The notes below the pieces were generated by a model. That model did no database searches and was not told the origin of the DNA. It saw only the letters and a program-made list of their open reading frames with translations. A stretch of DNA of 64,000 bases from Shinella pollutisoli (GTDB taxonomy: Bacteria > Pseudomonadota > Alphaproteobacteria > Rhizobiales > Rhizobiaceae), in assembly GCF_024609765.1 (NCBI RefSeq), contig NZ_JANFDG010000011.1:1-64000 (forward strand), read 5' to 3'. Positions 7,463 through 15,826 of this stretch are shown here, piece by piece; positions within the stretch are counted from its first letter, which is position 1, and each line of letters opens with the position of its first letter. A program made the translations under genes and the position numbers.

Positions 7463-9448
7463 ATGTCGAAAAAATTCCCCCGCCTCTTCTCGCCGCTGAA
7501 ACTGCGCTCCCGCACATTGAAGAACCGGATCGTCTTCGGCGCGCACACCGCCAACATGGCTGTCGAGGGCCTGCCGACCGAACGCCACGCCGCCTATTAC
7601 GAGGAGCGCGCCATCGGCGGCGCGGCGATGATCGTCGTCGAGCCCATGCCCGTGCATGCGGCCGCCGTGCTCACCCGCGGCAATTTCCGCCACTCCGACG
7701 ATGCGGTCGTCCCGCATTTCAAAAGGGTGGTGGAGGCGATCAAGCGGCATGGCGCGGTCGCCATCCAGCAGCTCTATCATGTCGGCGCGCACGGCGATTC
7801 CGACAATTCCTTCCATCCCCACTGGTCGCCCTCGGGCGGGCCGAGCTACCACGACAGCGACGGCTCGCATCCGATGAGCGAGGCCGAGATATGGGAGACG
7901 ATCGACGGCTTCGTCGAGGCGGCGCGGCGATGTCGCGACGCCGGCTTCGACGGCGTCGAGGTCTGGGCCGCCTATCTCGGCATGGTCGACCAGTTCTGGA
8001 CGCCCTGGTGCAACCGGCGCGAGGACGACTGGGGCGGCTCGCTGGAGAACCGCACGCGCCTGTCGCGCGAGATCCTGTCGCGCATCCGCGCGGTCTGCGG
8101 CCCCGACTTCATCGTCGGCCTCGCCGTCTCCGACGAGCCGGACGTGAAGGTGGCGCTGCAGCGCGACGAGCTCGCCGGGATCATAAAACTGCACGACGAT
8201 CTCGGCCTCGTCGACTACGTCACCTGCGGCTCGGGCGGCTATCTCGACTTCTACAAGCTGATGCCGACCTTCCTCTACCCGGAGAAGCTCGGCGCCGACC
8301 TCGCCGCCGTGCTCAAGGGCGTCGTCCGGAACGCGGTCGTCATCGCCGAGAGCCATATCCGCACGCCGGAGAACGCCGAGACGGTGCTCGGCGAGGGTGC
8401 GGCCGACCTCGTCTCCATCGTTCGCGGCCAGATCGCCGACCCGCACCTCGCCGCCAAGGCCGGCGACGACCGGCCGGAGGACATCCGCGGCTGCATCTCC
8501 TGCAACCAGATGTGCTGGGGCCGCCGCTCGCGCGACTACTGGATCAGCTGCCTCATCAACCCCTCCGTCGGCCGCGAGGCCGAATGGGGCGGCGACCGCT
8601 TCCGCAGGTCCGGCGACCCCAAGCGGGTGCTGGTGATCGGCGGCGGCCCGGCCGGGCTGGAGGCGGCGCGCGTCGCCGCCGAGCGCGGCCACCGCGTGAC
8701 GCTCGCCGAAGCCGCTCCCCGCCTCGGCGGCAATTTCCTTCTGGCCGGCATGCAGCCGCGCCGCGCCCAGATCCTCGACCTCATCGGCTGGTACGAGCGC
8801 CAGCTCGACAAGCTCGGCGTCGAGGTCCGCCTCAACACCTATCTGGAGGCCGGGGAGATCGCTCCGGCCGAATTCGACGTGGTGATCGCCGCGACGGGCT
8901 CCTATTCGCCCGAGACCGGCTTCCAGAAGGCGCTTCCCACGGTCGAGACCATGCCCGGCATCGACAAGGGCAACGTCGTCACGGTCGAGGCGGTGATGGC
9001 CCGGCAGGCGCGGCCCGGCAGCCATGTCCTGCTCCTTGACGAGGGCGGCGGCTGGCGCGGCTGCGGCACCGCCTGGAAGCTCGCCGAGGAGGGCCACCGG
9101 GTGACGATCCTCACCCCCGACCCCTTCGTCGGCAAGGAGCTGCAGCGCACCGCCGCCGACGTGCCGATGCGGCAGGCGCTGCGCAAGCTCGGCGTCGACT
9201 GGATCGTCGAGGCGAGCGTCGTCGAATGGCACGGCAACGGCGCGACGATCGTCGACCACAACACGGGCGAGCACCGCTTCGTCGCGGCGGAGACGCTGGT
9301 GACCGCCACCACCAACGCGCCGATGGACTGGCTGATGCCGGGCCTTGCGGAGCTCGGCGTCGCGACGCGCCAGATCGGCGACTGCGCCGCCCCGCGGCAG
9401 GCACCCTACGCCTTCTTCGAAGGCCGCAAGGCAGGACTGGAGATCTGA
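7463..9448 (+). CDS. TMADH/2,4-dienoyl-CoA reductase-family FMN-FAD-[4Fe-4S] oxidoreductase
   Basis: A 661-residue protein with an N-terminal flavin barrel (1-340), a complete iron-sulfur motif (Cys344, Cys347, Cys351, Cys363 in CISCNQMC plus SCLINP), and a C-terminal dinucleotide-binding domain starting VLVIGGGPAGLEAARV. It is a paralogue of 675-2711 but, unlike that protein, keeps all four cluster ligands. Family members include trimethylamine dehydrogenase, dienoyl-CoA reductase and N-demethylases. Downstream of a betaine-type importer, an amine demethylase or dehydrogenase is the likeliest role. The ATG at 7463 begins MSKKFPRLFSPLKL, aligned with family N-termini. The next gene starts 1 nt after its stop. 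Confidence 0.75.
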   Translation: MSKKFPRLFSPLKLRSRTLKNRIVFGAHTANMAVEGLPTERHAAYYEERAIGGAAMIVVEPMPVHAAAVLTRGNFRHSDDAVVPHFKRVVEAIKRHGAVAIQQLYHVGAHGDSDNSFHPHWSPSGGPSYHDSDGSHPMSEAEIWETIDGFVEAARRCRDAGFDGVEVWAAYLGMVDQFWTPWCNRREDDWGGSLENRTRLSREILSRIRAVCGPDFIVGLAVSDEPDVKVALQRDELAGIIKLHDDLGLVDYVTCGSGGYLDFYKLMPTFLYPEKLGADLAAVLKGVVRNAVVIAESHIRTPENAETVLGEGAADLVSIVRGQIADPHLAAKAGDDRPEDIRGCISCNQMCWGRRSRDYWISCLINPSVGREAEWGGDRFRRSGDPKRVLVIGGGPAGLEAARVAAERGHRVTLAEAAPRLGGNFLLAGMQPRRAQILDLIGWYERQLDKLGVEVRLNTYLEAGEIAPAEFDVVIAATGSYSPETGFQKALPTVETMPGIDKGNVVTVEAVMARQARPGSHVLLLDEGGGWRGCGTAWKLAEEGHRVTILTPDPFVGKELQRTAADVPMRQALRKLGVDWIVEASVVEWHGNGATIVDHNTGEHRFVAAETLVTATTNAPMDWLMPGLAELGVATRQIGDCAAPRQAPYAFFEGRKAGLEI

Positions 9449-9449
9449 C

Positions 9450-10454
9450 ATGGCGGACGCAATCGAACTCAGCCCGGCGGAGGCGGAGGACCTGGCCCTG
9501 AGGGCGTGCCGCGGCGCCGGCGCCGACGAACCGACCGCGCGCGCCCTCGTCGACGCGACGCTGTCGGCGGCGCGGTTCGGCCCGGCGACGCTCGGCTTTC
9601 CCCATATGGTGGACTATCTGAACAGCTTTCGCGAGGGGCGCATCAACGGCACGCCCGCGCCGGCGCTCGCCCGGCCCTTCCCGGCGATGCTCGCCTCCGA
9701 TGCCGATGGCGGCATAGCCCAGCTCGGCTTCGACCTGGCCTTCGGCGACATCGTCGCGGCGGCCCGTTCGTTCGGCATCGCGCTGTTCACGCAGACGAAC
9801 AGCTATACCGCCGGCGAGCTCGGCTACTACGTGCGCCGCCTCGCCGCCGAAGGGCTGGTCGGGCTTGCGGCCACGAACGCCAACGCCATGGTCGTGTCGA
9901 AGCCCGGCGGGCCGGCCGTCTACAGCACCAATCCGCTGGCCTTCGGCTTTCCGCTCGGCGAGAACGCGCTGCCGATGATCATCGACCAGGCCTCCAGCGC
10001 CACGGCCTTCGTCAACATCGTCGCCGCCGCGGCGGAGGGAAGGCCGATCCCGACCGGCTGGGCGGTGGACGAGACCGGCGCCGACACCGACGATCCGGAA
10101 AAGGCGCTTCGCGGCGCCCTCCTCCCCTTCGGCGGGCGCAAGGGCGGCAACGTCGCCCTGCTCGTCGAGATGCTCTCCGCCGGCCTTTCCGGCGGGCCAT
10201 GGTCGCTCGACACGCCGGATTTCCGCTCCGGCAGCGTCCGGCCGGCCGTCGGCCTGACGGTGCTGGCGATGATGCCGGGCGCTCCGGAGGAAGGACGCAT
10301 CGCCCGGGCCGCCGAGCAGGCGCGCCGGCTGGCGGGGCTCGGCGTCTTCATTCCGGGCGTCAGCGAGACGGAATCGCTCCCGGCGGCGTCGAAGCCGCTG
10401 ACGATGCCCGAAAGCGTCCACGCGGCAATCCGCCGCTTCGCCGGCGCCGCGTAG
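9450..10454 (+). CDS. Ldh2/malate-lactate dehydrogenase-family reductase (delta1-pyrroline-2-carboxylate reductase-like, divergent active site)
   Basis: A 334-residue protein of the Ldh2 fold, which includes NAD(P)H-dependent reductases of malate, ureidoglycolate and delta1-pyrroline-2-carboxylate. The neighbouring proline racemase-family gene suggests the last: 3-hydroxyproline dehydration gives pyrroline-2-carboxylate, which such enzymes reduce to proline. However, the family SHG motif near residue 48 reads Thr47-Leu48-Gly49 and the NSNHFG motif reads NSYTAG, so two normally conserved histidines are missing. The cofactor-region motif TNANAMVVSKPGG and NPLAFGFP are kept. The start codon lies 1 nt after the preceding stop, indicating coupling. 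Function may differ from the family norm. Confidence 0.65.
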   Translation: MADAIELSPAEAEDLALRACRGAGADEPTARALVDATLSAARFGPATLGFPHMVDYLNSFREGRINGTPAPALARPFPAMLASDADGGIAQLGFDLAFGDIVAAARSFGIALFTQTNSYTAGELGYYVRRLAAEGLVGLAATNANAMVVSKPGGPAVYSTNPLAFGFPLGENALPMIIDQASSATAFVNIVAAAAEGRPIPTGWAVDETGADTDDPEKALRGALLPFGGRKGGNVALLVEMLSAGLSGGPWSLDTPDFRSGSVRPAVGLTVLAMMPGAPEEGRIARAAEQARRLAGLGVFIPGVSETESLPAASKPLTMPESVHAAIRRFAGAA

Positions 10455-10505
10455 GCGCCTCGCTCTCTGCCCGAACCCCATTCCGACACGAAGGGAACGA
10501 CGACA

Positions 10506-11558
10506 ATGGCCTTCAAGAGAACGATCCACGCCGTGGACACCCATGCCGGCACGCCGATGCGCGTCGTCACCGGCGGCATTCCGCACATTCCGGGCAGGAC
10601 CGTCCACGACAAGATGAAATGGCTCGAAGGCAACGACGACCAGCTGCGCAAGCTGCTGCTGCGCGAGCCGCGCGGCTATCCGGCCCATTGCTGCAACATC
10701 ATCGTGCCGCCCGGCCATCCGGAGGCCGATGCCGGCTACATCATCATGGAGCAGATCGAATATCCGGTCATGTCGGGCGGCAACACGATCTCGGTCGTCA
10801 CCGTGCTGCTCGAGATGGGCATGCTGCCGATGCGGGAACCCGTCACCGAGCTCACGCTCGAAGCCCCCGCCGGCCTCATCCGCATCACCGCCGAATGCCG
10901 GAACGGAAAGGTGAAGAGCGTGACCTTCAGGAACGTGCCGGCCTTCGCCGCCCATCTCGACGCGGAGATCGACGTGCCCCGCCTCGGCAAGGTCCGGGTC
11001 GACGTCGGCTGGGGCGGCATGTTCTACGCGATCGCCGACGTCCGGCAATTCCCGGGCCTCGAACTGATCCCGGAGCACGGCCGGGAGATCGCCCGCGTGT
11101 CGTCGATGATCCGGCAGGCGGCCATCGAGCAGCTTGCCGTCGAGCATCCGGACTATCCGGGCGTCGGCATCACGATCTCGCAGCTCTCGGGGCCGACGGA
11201 CGACCCGAACGCCGACTGGAAGAACGCGGTGACGATGGCCTCCGGCGACTTCTCCTGGGACAATCCGGCGACCTGGACCGGCGCGCTCGACCGCTGCCCC
11301 TGCGGCACCGGCACCTGCGCGAAGATGGCGGTCCTCCATGCCAAGGGCGAGCTGCCGCTCGGCCGGGACTTCCGCCACCAGGGCATTCTCGGCAACATCT
11401 ATACCGGCCGCCTCGTCGAGGAAGCGAGGATCGGCGACCGCCCCGCCGTCGTGCCGACCGTGAGCGGCACGAGCTGGATCTACGGCATCAACACGATCGT
11501 GCTCGACAACGACGATCCCTTCGTCGAGGGCTTCACCGTCGGCGACACCTGGGCCTGA
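10506..11558 (+). CDS. Proline racemase-family protein, Ser/Cys type (hydroxyproline epimerase or trans-3-hydroxyproline dehydratase)
   Basis: A 350-residue member of the proline racemase superfamily. The second catalytic residue is Cys266 (DRCPCGTGTC), while the first is Ser90 (MSGGNT) where racemases have MCGH. Published work on this superfamily separates Cys/Cys (racemase or 4-hydroxyproline epimerase), Cys/Thr (trans-3-hydroxyproline dehydratase) and Ser/Cys members, the last reported with epimerase and/or dehydratase activity. It ends the rightward operon that begins with the importer. Together with the Ldh2-family gene just upstream, conversion of a hydroxyproline to proline is a reasonable inference. 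A Cys/Cys paralogue lies at 62975-63967. Confidence 0.8.
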   Translation: MAFKRTIHAVDTHAGTPMRVVTGGIPHIPGRTVHDKMKWLEGNDDQLRKLLLREPRGYPAHCCNIIVPPGHPEADAGYIIMEQIEYPVMSGGNTISVVTVLLEMGMLPMREPVTELTLEAPAGLIRITAECRNGKVKSVTFRNVPAFAAHLDAEIDVPRLGKVRVDVGWGGMFYAIADVRQFPGLELIPEHGREIARVSSMIRQAAIEQLAVEHPDYPGVGITISQLSGPTDDPNADWKNAVTMASGDFSWDNPATWTGALDRCPCGTGTCAKMAVLHAKGELPLGRDFRHQGILGNIYTGRLVEEARIGDRPAVVPTVSGTSWIYGINTIVLDNDDPFVEGFTVGDTWA

Positions 11559-11567
11559 GGCGACGCG

Positions 11568-11598
11568 AAAAAAACAGGCGGCCGGCAACGACCGCCTG
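11568..11598 (-). terminator. Rho-independent terminator for the leftward proX paralogue
   Basis: On the reverse strand a 7-bp stem (CAGGCGG with CCGCCTG, 10-nt loop, 11575-11598) is followed directly by a run of seven T residues (A-run at 11568-11574 on the given strand). It lies 60 nt beyond the stop of the gene at 11658-12650. Convergent transcription from 10506-11558 may also be affected by the same stem. Confidence 0.75.
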
Positions 11599-11657
11599 GT
11601 TTGTCGATGGTGCGGAAATAACGGCGCGCGGCCCGTCGCCGCGCGCCTGCGAAAACG

Positions 11658-12650
11658 CTAGAGCGCGGCCTCGACCTTCTCGGCCACCTCCGCCGGCACC
11701 CATGCCTTCCAGAGGTCCTTGTTCTCCTCGAGGAAGTGCTTCGCCCCTTCCTCGCCGGCCGCCTGGTTCTCCGTCTGCCAGGCCATGAGCCTGCCGACGG
11801 TGTCGTTCGTCCAGCCGCGCGTGTTGAAATAGGCCAGGATCTCCGGGCTCGTGCTGTCGGCGAACTGCTTGGTCAGCACCGTGAAGACCTTGTCGACCGG
11901 CCATGCGGCGACCTTCGGGTCCGGGCAGGAGAGATTGGTGATGCAGCGCTTCCACTCGTCCGGATCGTGCTCGGCGTCGAACTTCAGCAGCACCATCTCG
12001 TACTTGCCGAGCAGGGAGGTCGGCGCCCAGTAATAGGTGATGAAGCCTTCCTGACGCTCGTAGGCCTTGGCGATCGCGCCGTCGAGGCCTGCCGCCGAGC
12101 CGGGGTTCATGAGATTGAAGCCCTGATCGGCCGCCTTGTAGGCCTTGTAGAGCTGGGCGGTCACCACCGTCGCGCCCCAGCCCTCGGCGCCGTTGAAGAT
12201 CACGCCCTTCGAGCTGTCTTCCGGATCGGGAAACAGCTCGGGATGCTTCAGAGCATCGCTGATCGTCTTGATGTCGGGGTGGGCGTCCGCGACATATTTC
12301 GGGATCCACCAGCCCTGCACGCCGCCGTCCGGCAGGGCCGGCGCGCCCATGACGATCTTTCCTTCGGCAAGACCGCGCGGCACGATCTCGGGCAGGAGGT
12401 CGACCCAGGTCTCCGGCGAGATGTCGGGCTGGCCCTTCTCGACCATCGACGTCGTCGACGGCACGGTGTCGCCGGGCATCGTCTCCACGGTACAGCCATA
12501 GCCGTTTTCCAGGATGAACTTGTCGACATACGCCAGGACTTCCGCGCTCTGTACGTTGTGGACGGCGACGGACACCGTTCCGCAATCCGCGGCATGGGCG
12601 GCGCCGGCAAGGCCGAACACCAGACACGTCGATGCAAGCAGTTTCTTCAT
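11658..12650 (-). CDS. Second glycine betaine/proline-type substrate-binding protein (orphan ProX)
   Basis: A 330-residue OpuAC/ProX-family periplasmic protein with a signal peptide (MKKLLASTCLVFGLAGAAHA) nearly matching that of the ProX at 4349-5347, so the two are paralogues. Motifs such as SPETWVDLLP and NGAEGWGAT correspond to the first protein. No permease or ATPase gene adjoins it. It is a single leftward transcription unit with its own terminator (11568-11598) and an upstream region rich in inverted repeats (12844-12929). It may feed the same ProWV pair with a different betaine. The ATG at 12650 has GGGAACGGGA before it; an upstream in-frame ATG at 12722 has no signal-like sequence. 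Confidence 0.85.
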   Translation of the reverse strand: MKKLLASTCLVFGLAGAAHAADCGTVSVAVHNVQSAEVLAYVDKFILENGYGCTVETMPGDTVPSTTSMVEKGQPDISPETWVDLLPEIVPRGLAEGKIVMGAPALPDGGVQGWWIPKYVADAHPDIKTISDALKHPELFPDPEDSSKGVIFNGAEGWGATVVTAQLYKAYKAADQGFNLMNPGSAAGLDGAIAKAYERQEGFITYYWAPTSLLGKYEMVLLKFDAEHDPDEWKRCITNLSCPDPKVAAWPVDKVFTVLTKQFADSTSPEILAYFNTRGWTNDTVGRLMAWQTENQAAGEEGAKHFLEENKDLWKAWVPAEVAEKVEAAL

Positions 12651-12843
12651 TCCCGTTCCCCTTGTTTTTTGCGGCAGACGACAAGGACAGGGTGCCGCAG
12701 AAACCCGCCCCGAAGATCGCACCTCACGTCAGAACCCTTGCCGGCGACCGCGCGCTCCCGAACCGGGCGCGGCACCGCCTGCAGCCAGTATCCGGGCGTC
12801 CCGCACGCGGCGGCTCCCCGATCGTTGGCGGAAAGTAGCAGAC

Positions 12844-12929
12844 GAATTGACCGACAACAAGCAAAATGTACATGATCGTCAATTCAATGCTCTTAGGAGA
12901 ATATTATTGAGACTGTTGTGTACATTTTG
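12844..12929. promoter_or_regulatory. Nested inverted repeats upstream of orphan proX
   Basis: Two perfect inverted pairs lie about 200 nt upstream of the start at 12650: GAATTGAC (12844-12851) with GTCAATTC (12878-12885), and CAAAATGTACA (12862-12872) with TGTACATTTTG (12919-12929). The region is clearly AT-richer than its surroundings. It looks like a pair of operators or a looped regulatory site. The rest of the 12651-13104 gap shows no convincing gene. Confidence 0.5.
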
Positions 12930-13104
12930 GCCGCGGCACGACCGTGCGATCCGCCGTTCGCAGCGGATCGGCATGCCGTCCGGGTCGGTTGCCAAGGGGA
13001 TATCGTGCCGCGGGCGGCTGCTCTCCGTTGCCGGCGCTCTCGTCGCGGGCCCGGGGAGACGAAAAGGGCGGCCGTGACCGCCCGGGTCGTGGACGCGGGA
13101 CGTC

Positions 13105-13210
13105 CTGGAGCATTTCCGGTGAACACCGGTTCACCGGAAATGCTCCAGCTTCTTGTTTTGCCGCATTATCCGACGCCGAAGCGACTTCGCTTCGGCTGGA
13201 AATGCTCTAG
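13105..13210. repeat. RIME-like intergenic mosaic palindrome
   Basis: A perfect 20-bp inverted repeat (13105-13124 with 13129-13148, core GAGCATTTCCGGTGAA) is followed by a second hairpin, GCCGAAGCGA (13175-13184) with TCGCTTCGGC (13187-13196), and closes with AAATGCTCTAG (13200-13210), a variant of the first arm. This organisation matches the rhizobial intergenic mosaic elements. Its last bases supply the TAG stop of the flavoprotein gene at 13207-15657. Confidence 0.75.
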
Positions 13211-15657
13211 CCGCGTATCTTCTGGTTCCCGGGATCGTACCAAGGGCCGAGCTGGACCTCGATCGGGTAGCGCTTCATCGCCACCTCCACCTCCCATTGC
13301 CCGCCCGCCAGCCATTCCTTCGTCACGCCCTCGTCGTTCGAGACATAGCCGAGGCCGAGCGAGGCCTGGACACGGTGGCCGTAGGCGCCAGACATGATCG
13401 AGCCGATGATCCTGCCGTCGCGCAGCAGCGGCTCGTGGTGGAACAGCATCGGCGGCTCGCCCCCGGCCGTCACCTTCACCTGCACCAGCCGCTTGCGGAC
13501 GGTGCCGTTAGCCTTCCGGCGGGCGAGCGCCTCGCGGCCGATGAAGCCGCCGGGCTTGTCCATCGCCACCGCGAAGCCGAGGCCGCCCTCGAAGGGCGTG
13601 TCCTCCTCGCCGATGTCGTGGCCCCAGTGGCGGTAGCCCTTCTCCATCCGCAGCGAGTTCAGCGCGAAGAAGCCCGCGTTCTTCAGCCCGAACGCGCCGC
13701 CGGCCTCGGCGAGGACGTCGTAGACGTGCGCGGCCTGCTCGGCGGGGATGTAGAGCTCGAAGCCGAGTTCGCCGACGAAGGTCAGGCGGCTCGCCCGCAC
13801 CCGCGCATAGCCGAGGTCGATCTCGCGGCTCGTGCCGAAGGGGAAGGCCTCGTTGGAAAAGTCGTCCGGAGACACCTGCGCCAGGAGCGCGCGCGCCTTC
13901 GGCCCCCACAGCGCGAGCATCGGCAGGCCGGAGGTGACGTCGGTGATGTGGACGCGCGCCTCCTCGGGCACGTGGCGCTTGAACCAGGCCATGTCGCGCC
14001 GCTGCGAGACCGCGACGGTGACGACCAGGAAGGAATTCTCGGCGAGCCGCGTCACGGTGACGTCGGCCTCGATCCCGCCCGCCTCGTTCAGCCATTGCGT
14101 ATAGACGATGCGGCCGACCGCGACGTCGCATTCGTTCGCGCCGATCCGGTTCAGCGTCCTCGCCGCATCCGGCCCCTCGACGAGATATTTCGCAAAGCAG
14201 CTGTGATCGAAGAGCGAGACGTTCCCGGCGGTGTTGCGGCACTCGGCGGCGACGTTGTCGAACCAGCTCGGCCTGCCGTAGGAATAGCGGACGTTTGCCA
14301 CCTCCTCGGCCGTGCCGAAGAAGCCCGGACGCTCCCAGCCGGCAAGCTCGGTCATGAAGGCGCCGGCGGCAAGCAGCCGGTCGTGGAAGGGCGAGCGGCG
14401 CACGCCGCGCGCCGTCGTGAACTGGCGCGCCGGCCAGTGCATGTCGAAATTGAGGCCGAGCGTCTCGACGGTCCGGTGCTCCAGGTAGCGCCGGTTGCGC
14501 TGGAAGGCCTGCGTGCGGCGGACGTCGACGTCGATCAGGTCGACCGGCGGCCGGCCGTCGCGGATCCAGGCCGCAAGCGACTTGCCGACGCCGCCCGACG
14601 ACAGGATGCCGATGGAGTTGAAGCCGGTCGCGCAGAAGAGCCCGGCCACCTCCGGCGTCTCGCCGAGCAGATAGCGGTTGTCCGCCGTAAAACTCTCCGG
14701 CCCGTTGAAGAAGAGCTGCATGCCGGTATGCTCGAGCAGCGGCACGCGCGCCGCCGCCGCCTCCAGATGTGGGGCGATGTGGTCGATGTCCTCCGGCAGC
14801 GTGTCGAAGCAGAAGCTCTCGGAGATGCCCTTCTGGCCCCAGGGCTTGGCGACGGGCTCGAAGAAGCCGACGAGAAGCTTGCCGGCGTCCTCCTTGTAGT
14901 AGGTCCATTCGTCCGAGAGGAACAGCACCGGCAGGTTCTTCGGCAGGTCGGGGATGGCCTCGGTCACGACGTAGAAATGCTCGGCCGCATGCAGCGGCAG
15001 CGTCACGCCGATCGTCGCGGCGAGATCGCGCGACCACATGCCGCCGCAGATCACCACGGTGCGCGCGTCGATCCGGCCCTTCTCCGTCATGACGCCGACG
15101 GCCCTGCCGTTCTCGACGAGGATCTGGGTCACCGGCAGGTTCTCGACGATCCGCGCGCCGCCCATGCGCGCGCCCTTCGCATAGGCCATCGTCACGTCGG
15201 CCGGGTTCACCTGGCCGTCATGGGGGAACCAGAAGCCGCCGACGACGCCGTCGGTGTCGATGGGTGCCCAGCGCTCCTTGATCTCGCCCGGGCTCACCGC
15301 CTCGACGGGCAGGCCGAAGTTCCGCCCCATCGACGCGCCGCGCGCAAGCTCCTCGTAGCGGGCCTCGCTGGTCGCGAGCCGCAGCGACCCCGAGCGGCGG
15401 AACCCCGTCGCCTGGCCGGTTTCCGCCTCGAGCTGGCCGAACAGCTCGCCGGTGTACTGGGCAAGCTCGGTCATCTGCCGCGTCGCGCGAAGCTGGGTCA
15501 CGAGGCCGGCCGCGTGCCAGGTCGTGCCGCTGGTGAGCTGGCGCCGCTCGCACAGGACGACGTCGGTGATGCCGAGCTTCGTCAGGTGATAGGCGATCGA
15601 GCAGCCGGCGATGCCGCCGCCGACGATGACGACGTCGGCCTTCGATGGAATGTCCAT
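13207..15657 (-). CDS. DMGDH/sarcosine dehydrogenase-like FAD-dependent oxidoreductase with GcvT domain
   Basis: An 816-residue two-domain protein. The N-terminal FAD domain starts with DVVIVGGGIAGCSIAYHL, and His48 in SGTTWHAAGL matches the histidine that carries covalent FAD in mammalian dimethylglycine and sarcosine dehydrogenases. From about residue 430 comes a GcvT-type tetrahydrofolate domain (GLPMLALWGPKARALL, GYRHWGHDI). Such enzymes oxidatively demethylate N-methyl glycine derivatives and pass the one-carbon unit to folate. I chose the ATG at 15657 (MDIPSKADVVIV) because the FAD motif follows at the usual distance. It is the last leftward gene after a polyamine-type importer, 169 nt away, so it could also have its own promoter. 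Exact amine substrate is unknown. Confidence 0.82.
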   Translation of the reverse strand: MDIPSKADVVIVGGGIAGCSIAYHLTKLGITDVVLCERRQLTSGTTWHAAGLVTQLRATRQMTELAQYTGELFGQLEAETGQATGFRRSGSLRLATSEARYEELARGASMGRNFGLPVEAVSPGEIKERWAPIDTDGVVGGFWFPHDGQVNPADVTMAYAKGARMGGARIVENLPVTQILVENGRAVGVMTEKGRIDARTVVICGGMWSRDLAATIGVTLPLHAAEHFYVVTEAIPDLPKNLPVLFLSDEWTYYKEDAGKLLVGFFEPVAKPWGQKGISESFCFDTLPEDIDHIAPHLEAAAARVPLLEHTGMQLFFNGPESFTADNRYLLGETPEVAGLFCATGFNSIGILSSGGVGKSLAAWIRDGRPPVDLIDVDVRRTQAFQRNRRYLEHRTVETLGLNFDMHWPARQFTTARGVRRSPFHDRLLAAGAFMTELAGWERPGFFGTAEEVANVRYSYGRPSWFDNVAAECRNTAGNVSLFDHSCFAKYLVEGPDAARTLNRIGANECDVAVGRIVYTQWLNEAGGIEADVTVTRLAENSFLVVTVAVSQRRDMAWFKRHVPEEARVHITDVTSGLPMLALWGPKARALLAQVSPDDFSNEAFPFGTSREIDLGYARVRASRLTFVGELGFELYIPAEQAAHVYDVLAEAGGAFGLKNAGFFALNSLRMEKGYRHWGHDIGEEDTPFEGGLGFAVAMDKPGGFIGREALARRKANGTVRKRLVQVKVTAGGEPPMLFHHEPLLRDGRIIGSIMSGAYGHRVQASLGLGYVSNDEGVTKEWLAGGQWEVEVAMKRYPIEVQLGPWYDPGNQKIRG

Positions 15658-15826
15658 TGGGTTTGGTCCCCTTCCCGTTCCGCTTGAATTCCCGCGCCCG
15701 CAATCGGGCGTCGCCCCGGGGCTCGCACCCCGGGGCCTCGCTGCGGACCGTATCACAGGCCGCGTAAAACTCTACAGAAAACATGCCGGGTTATGGCGAA
15801 TTTGAGCATGCCGCCTGCCCGCGGCG

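Noticed and set aside
13153-15687. An 844-codon open frame opposite the DMGDH-like gene
   Set aside because: Antisense shadow: composition is repetitive (many AD, EA, RR, VD pairs), no domain, and it would run through the RIME-like repeat.
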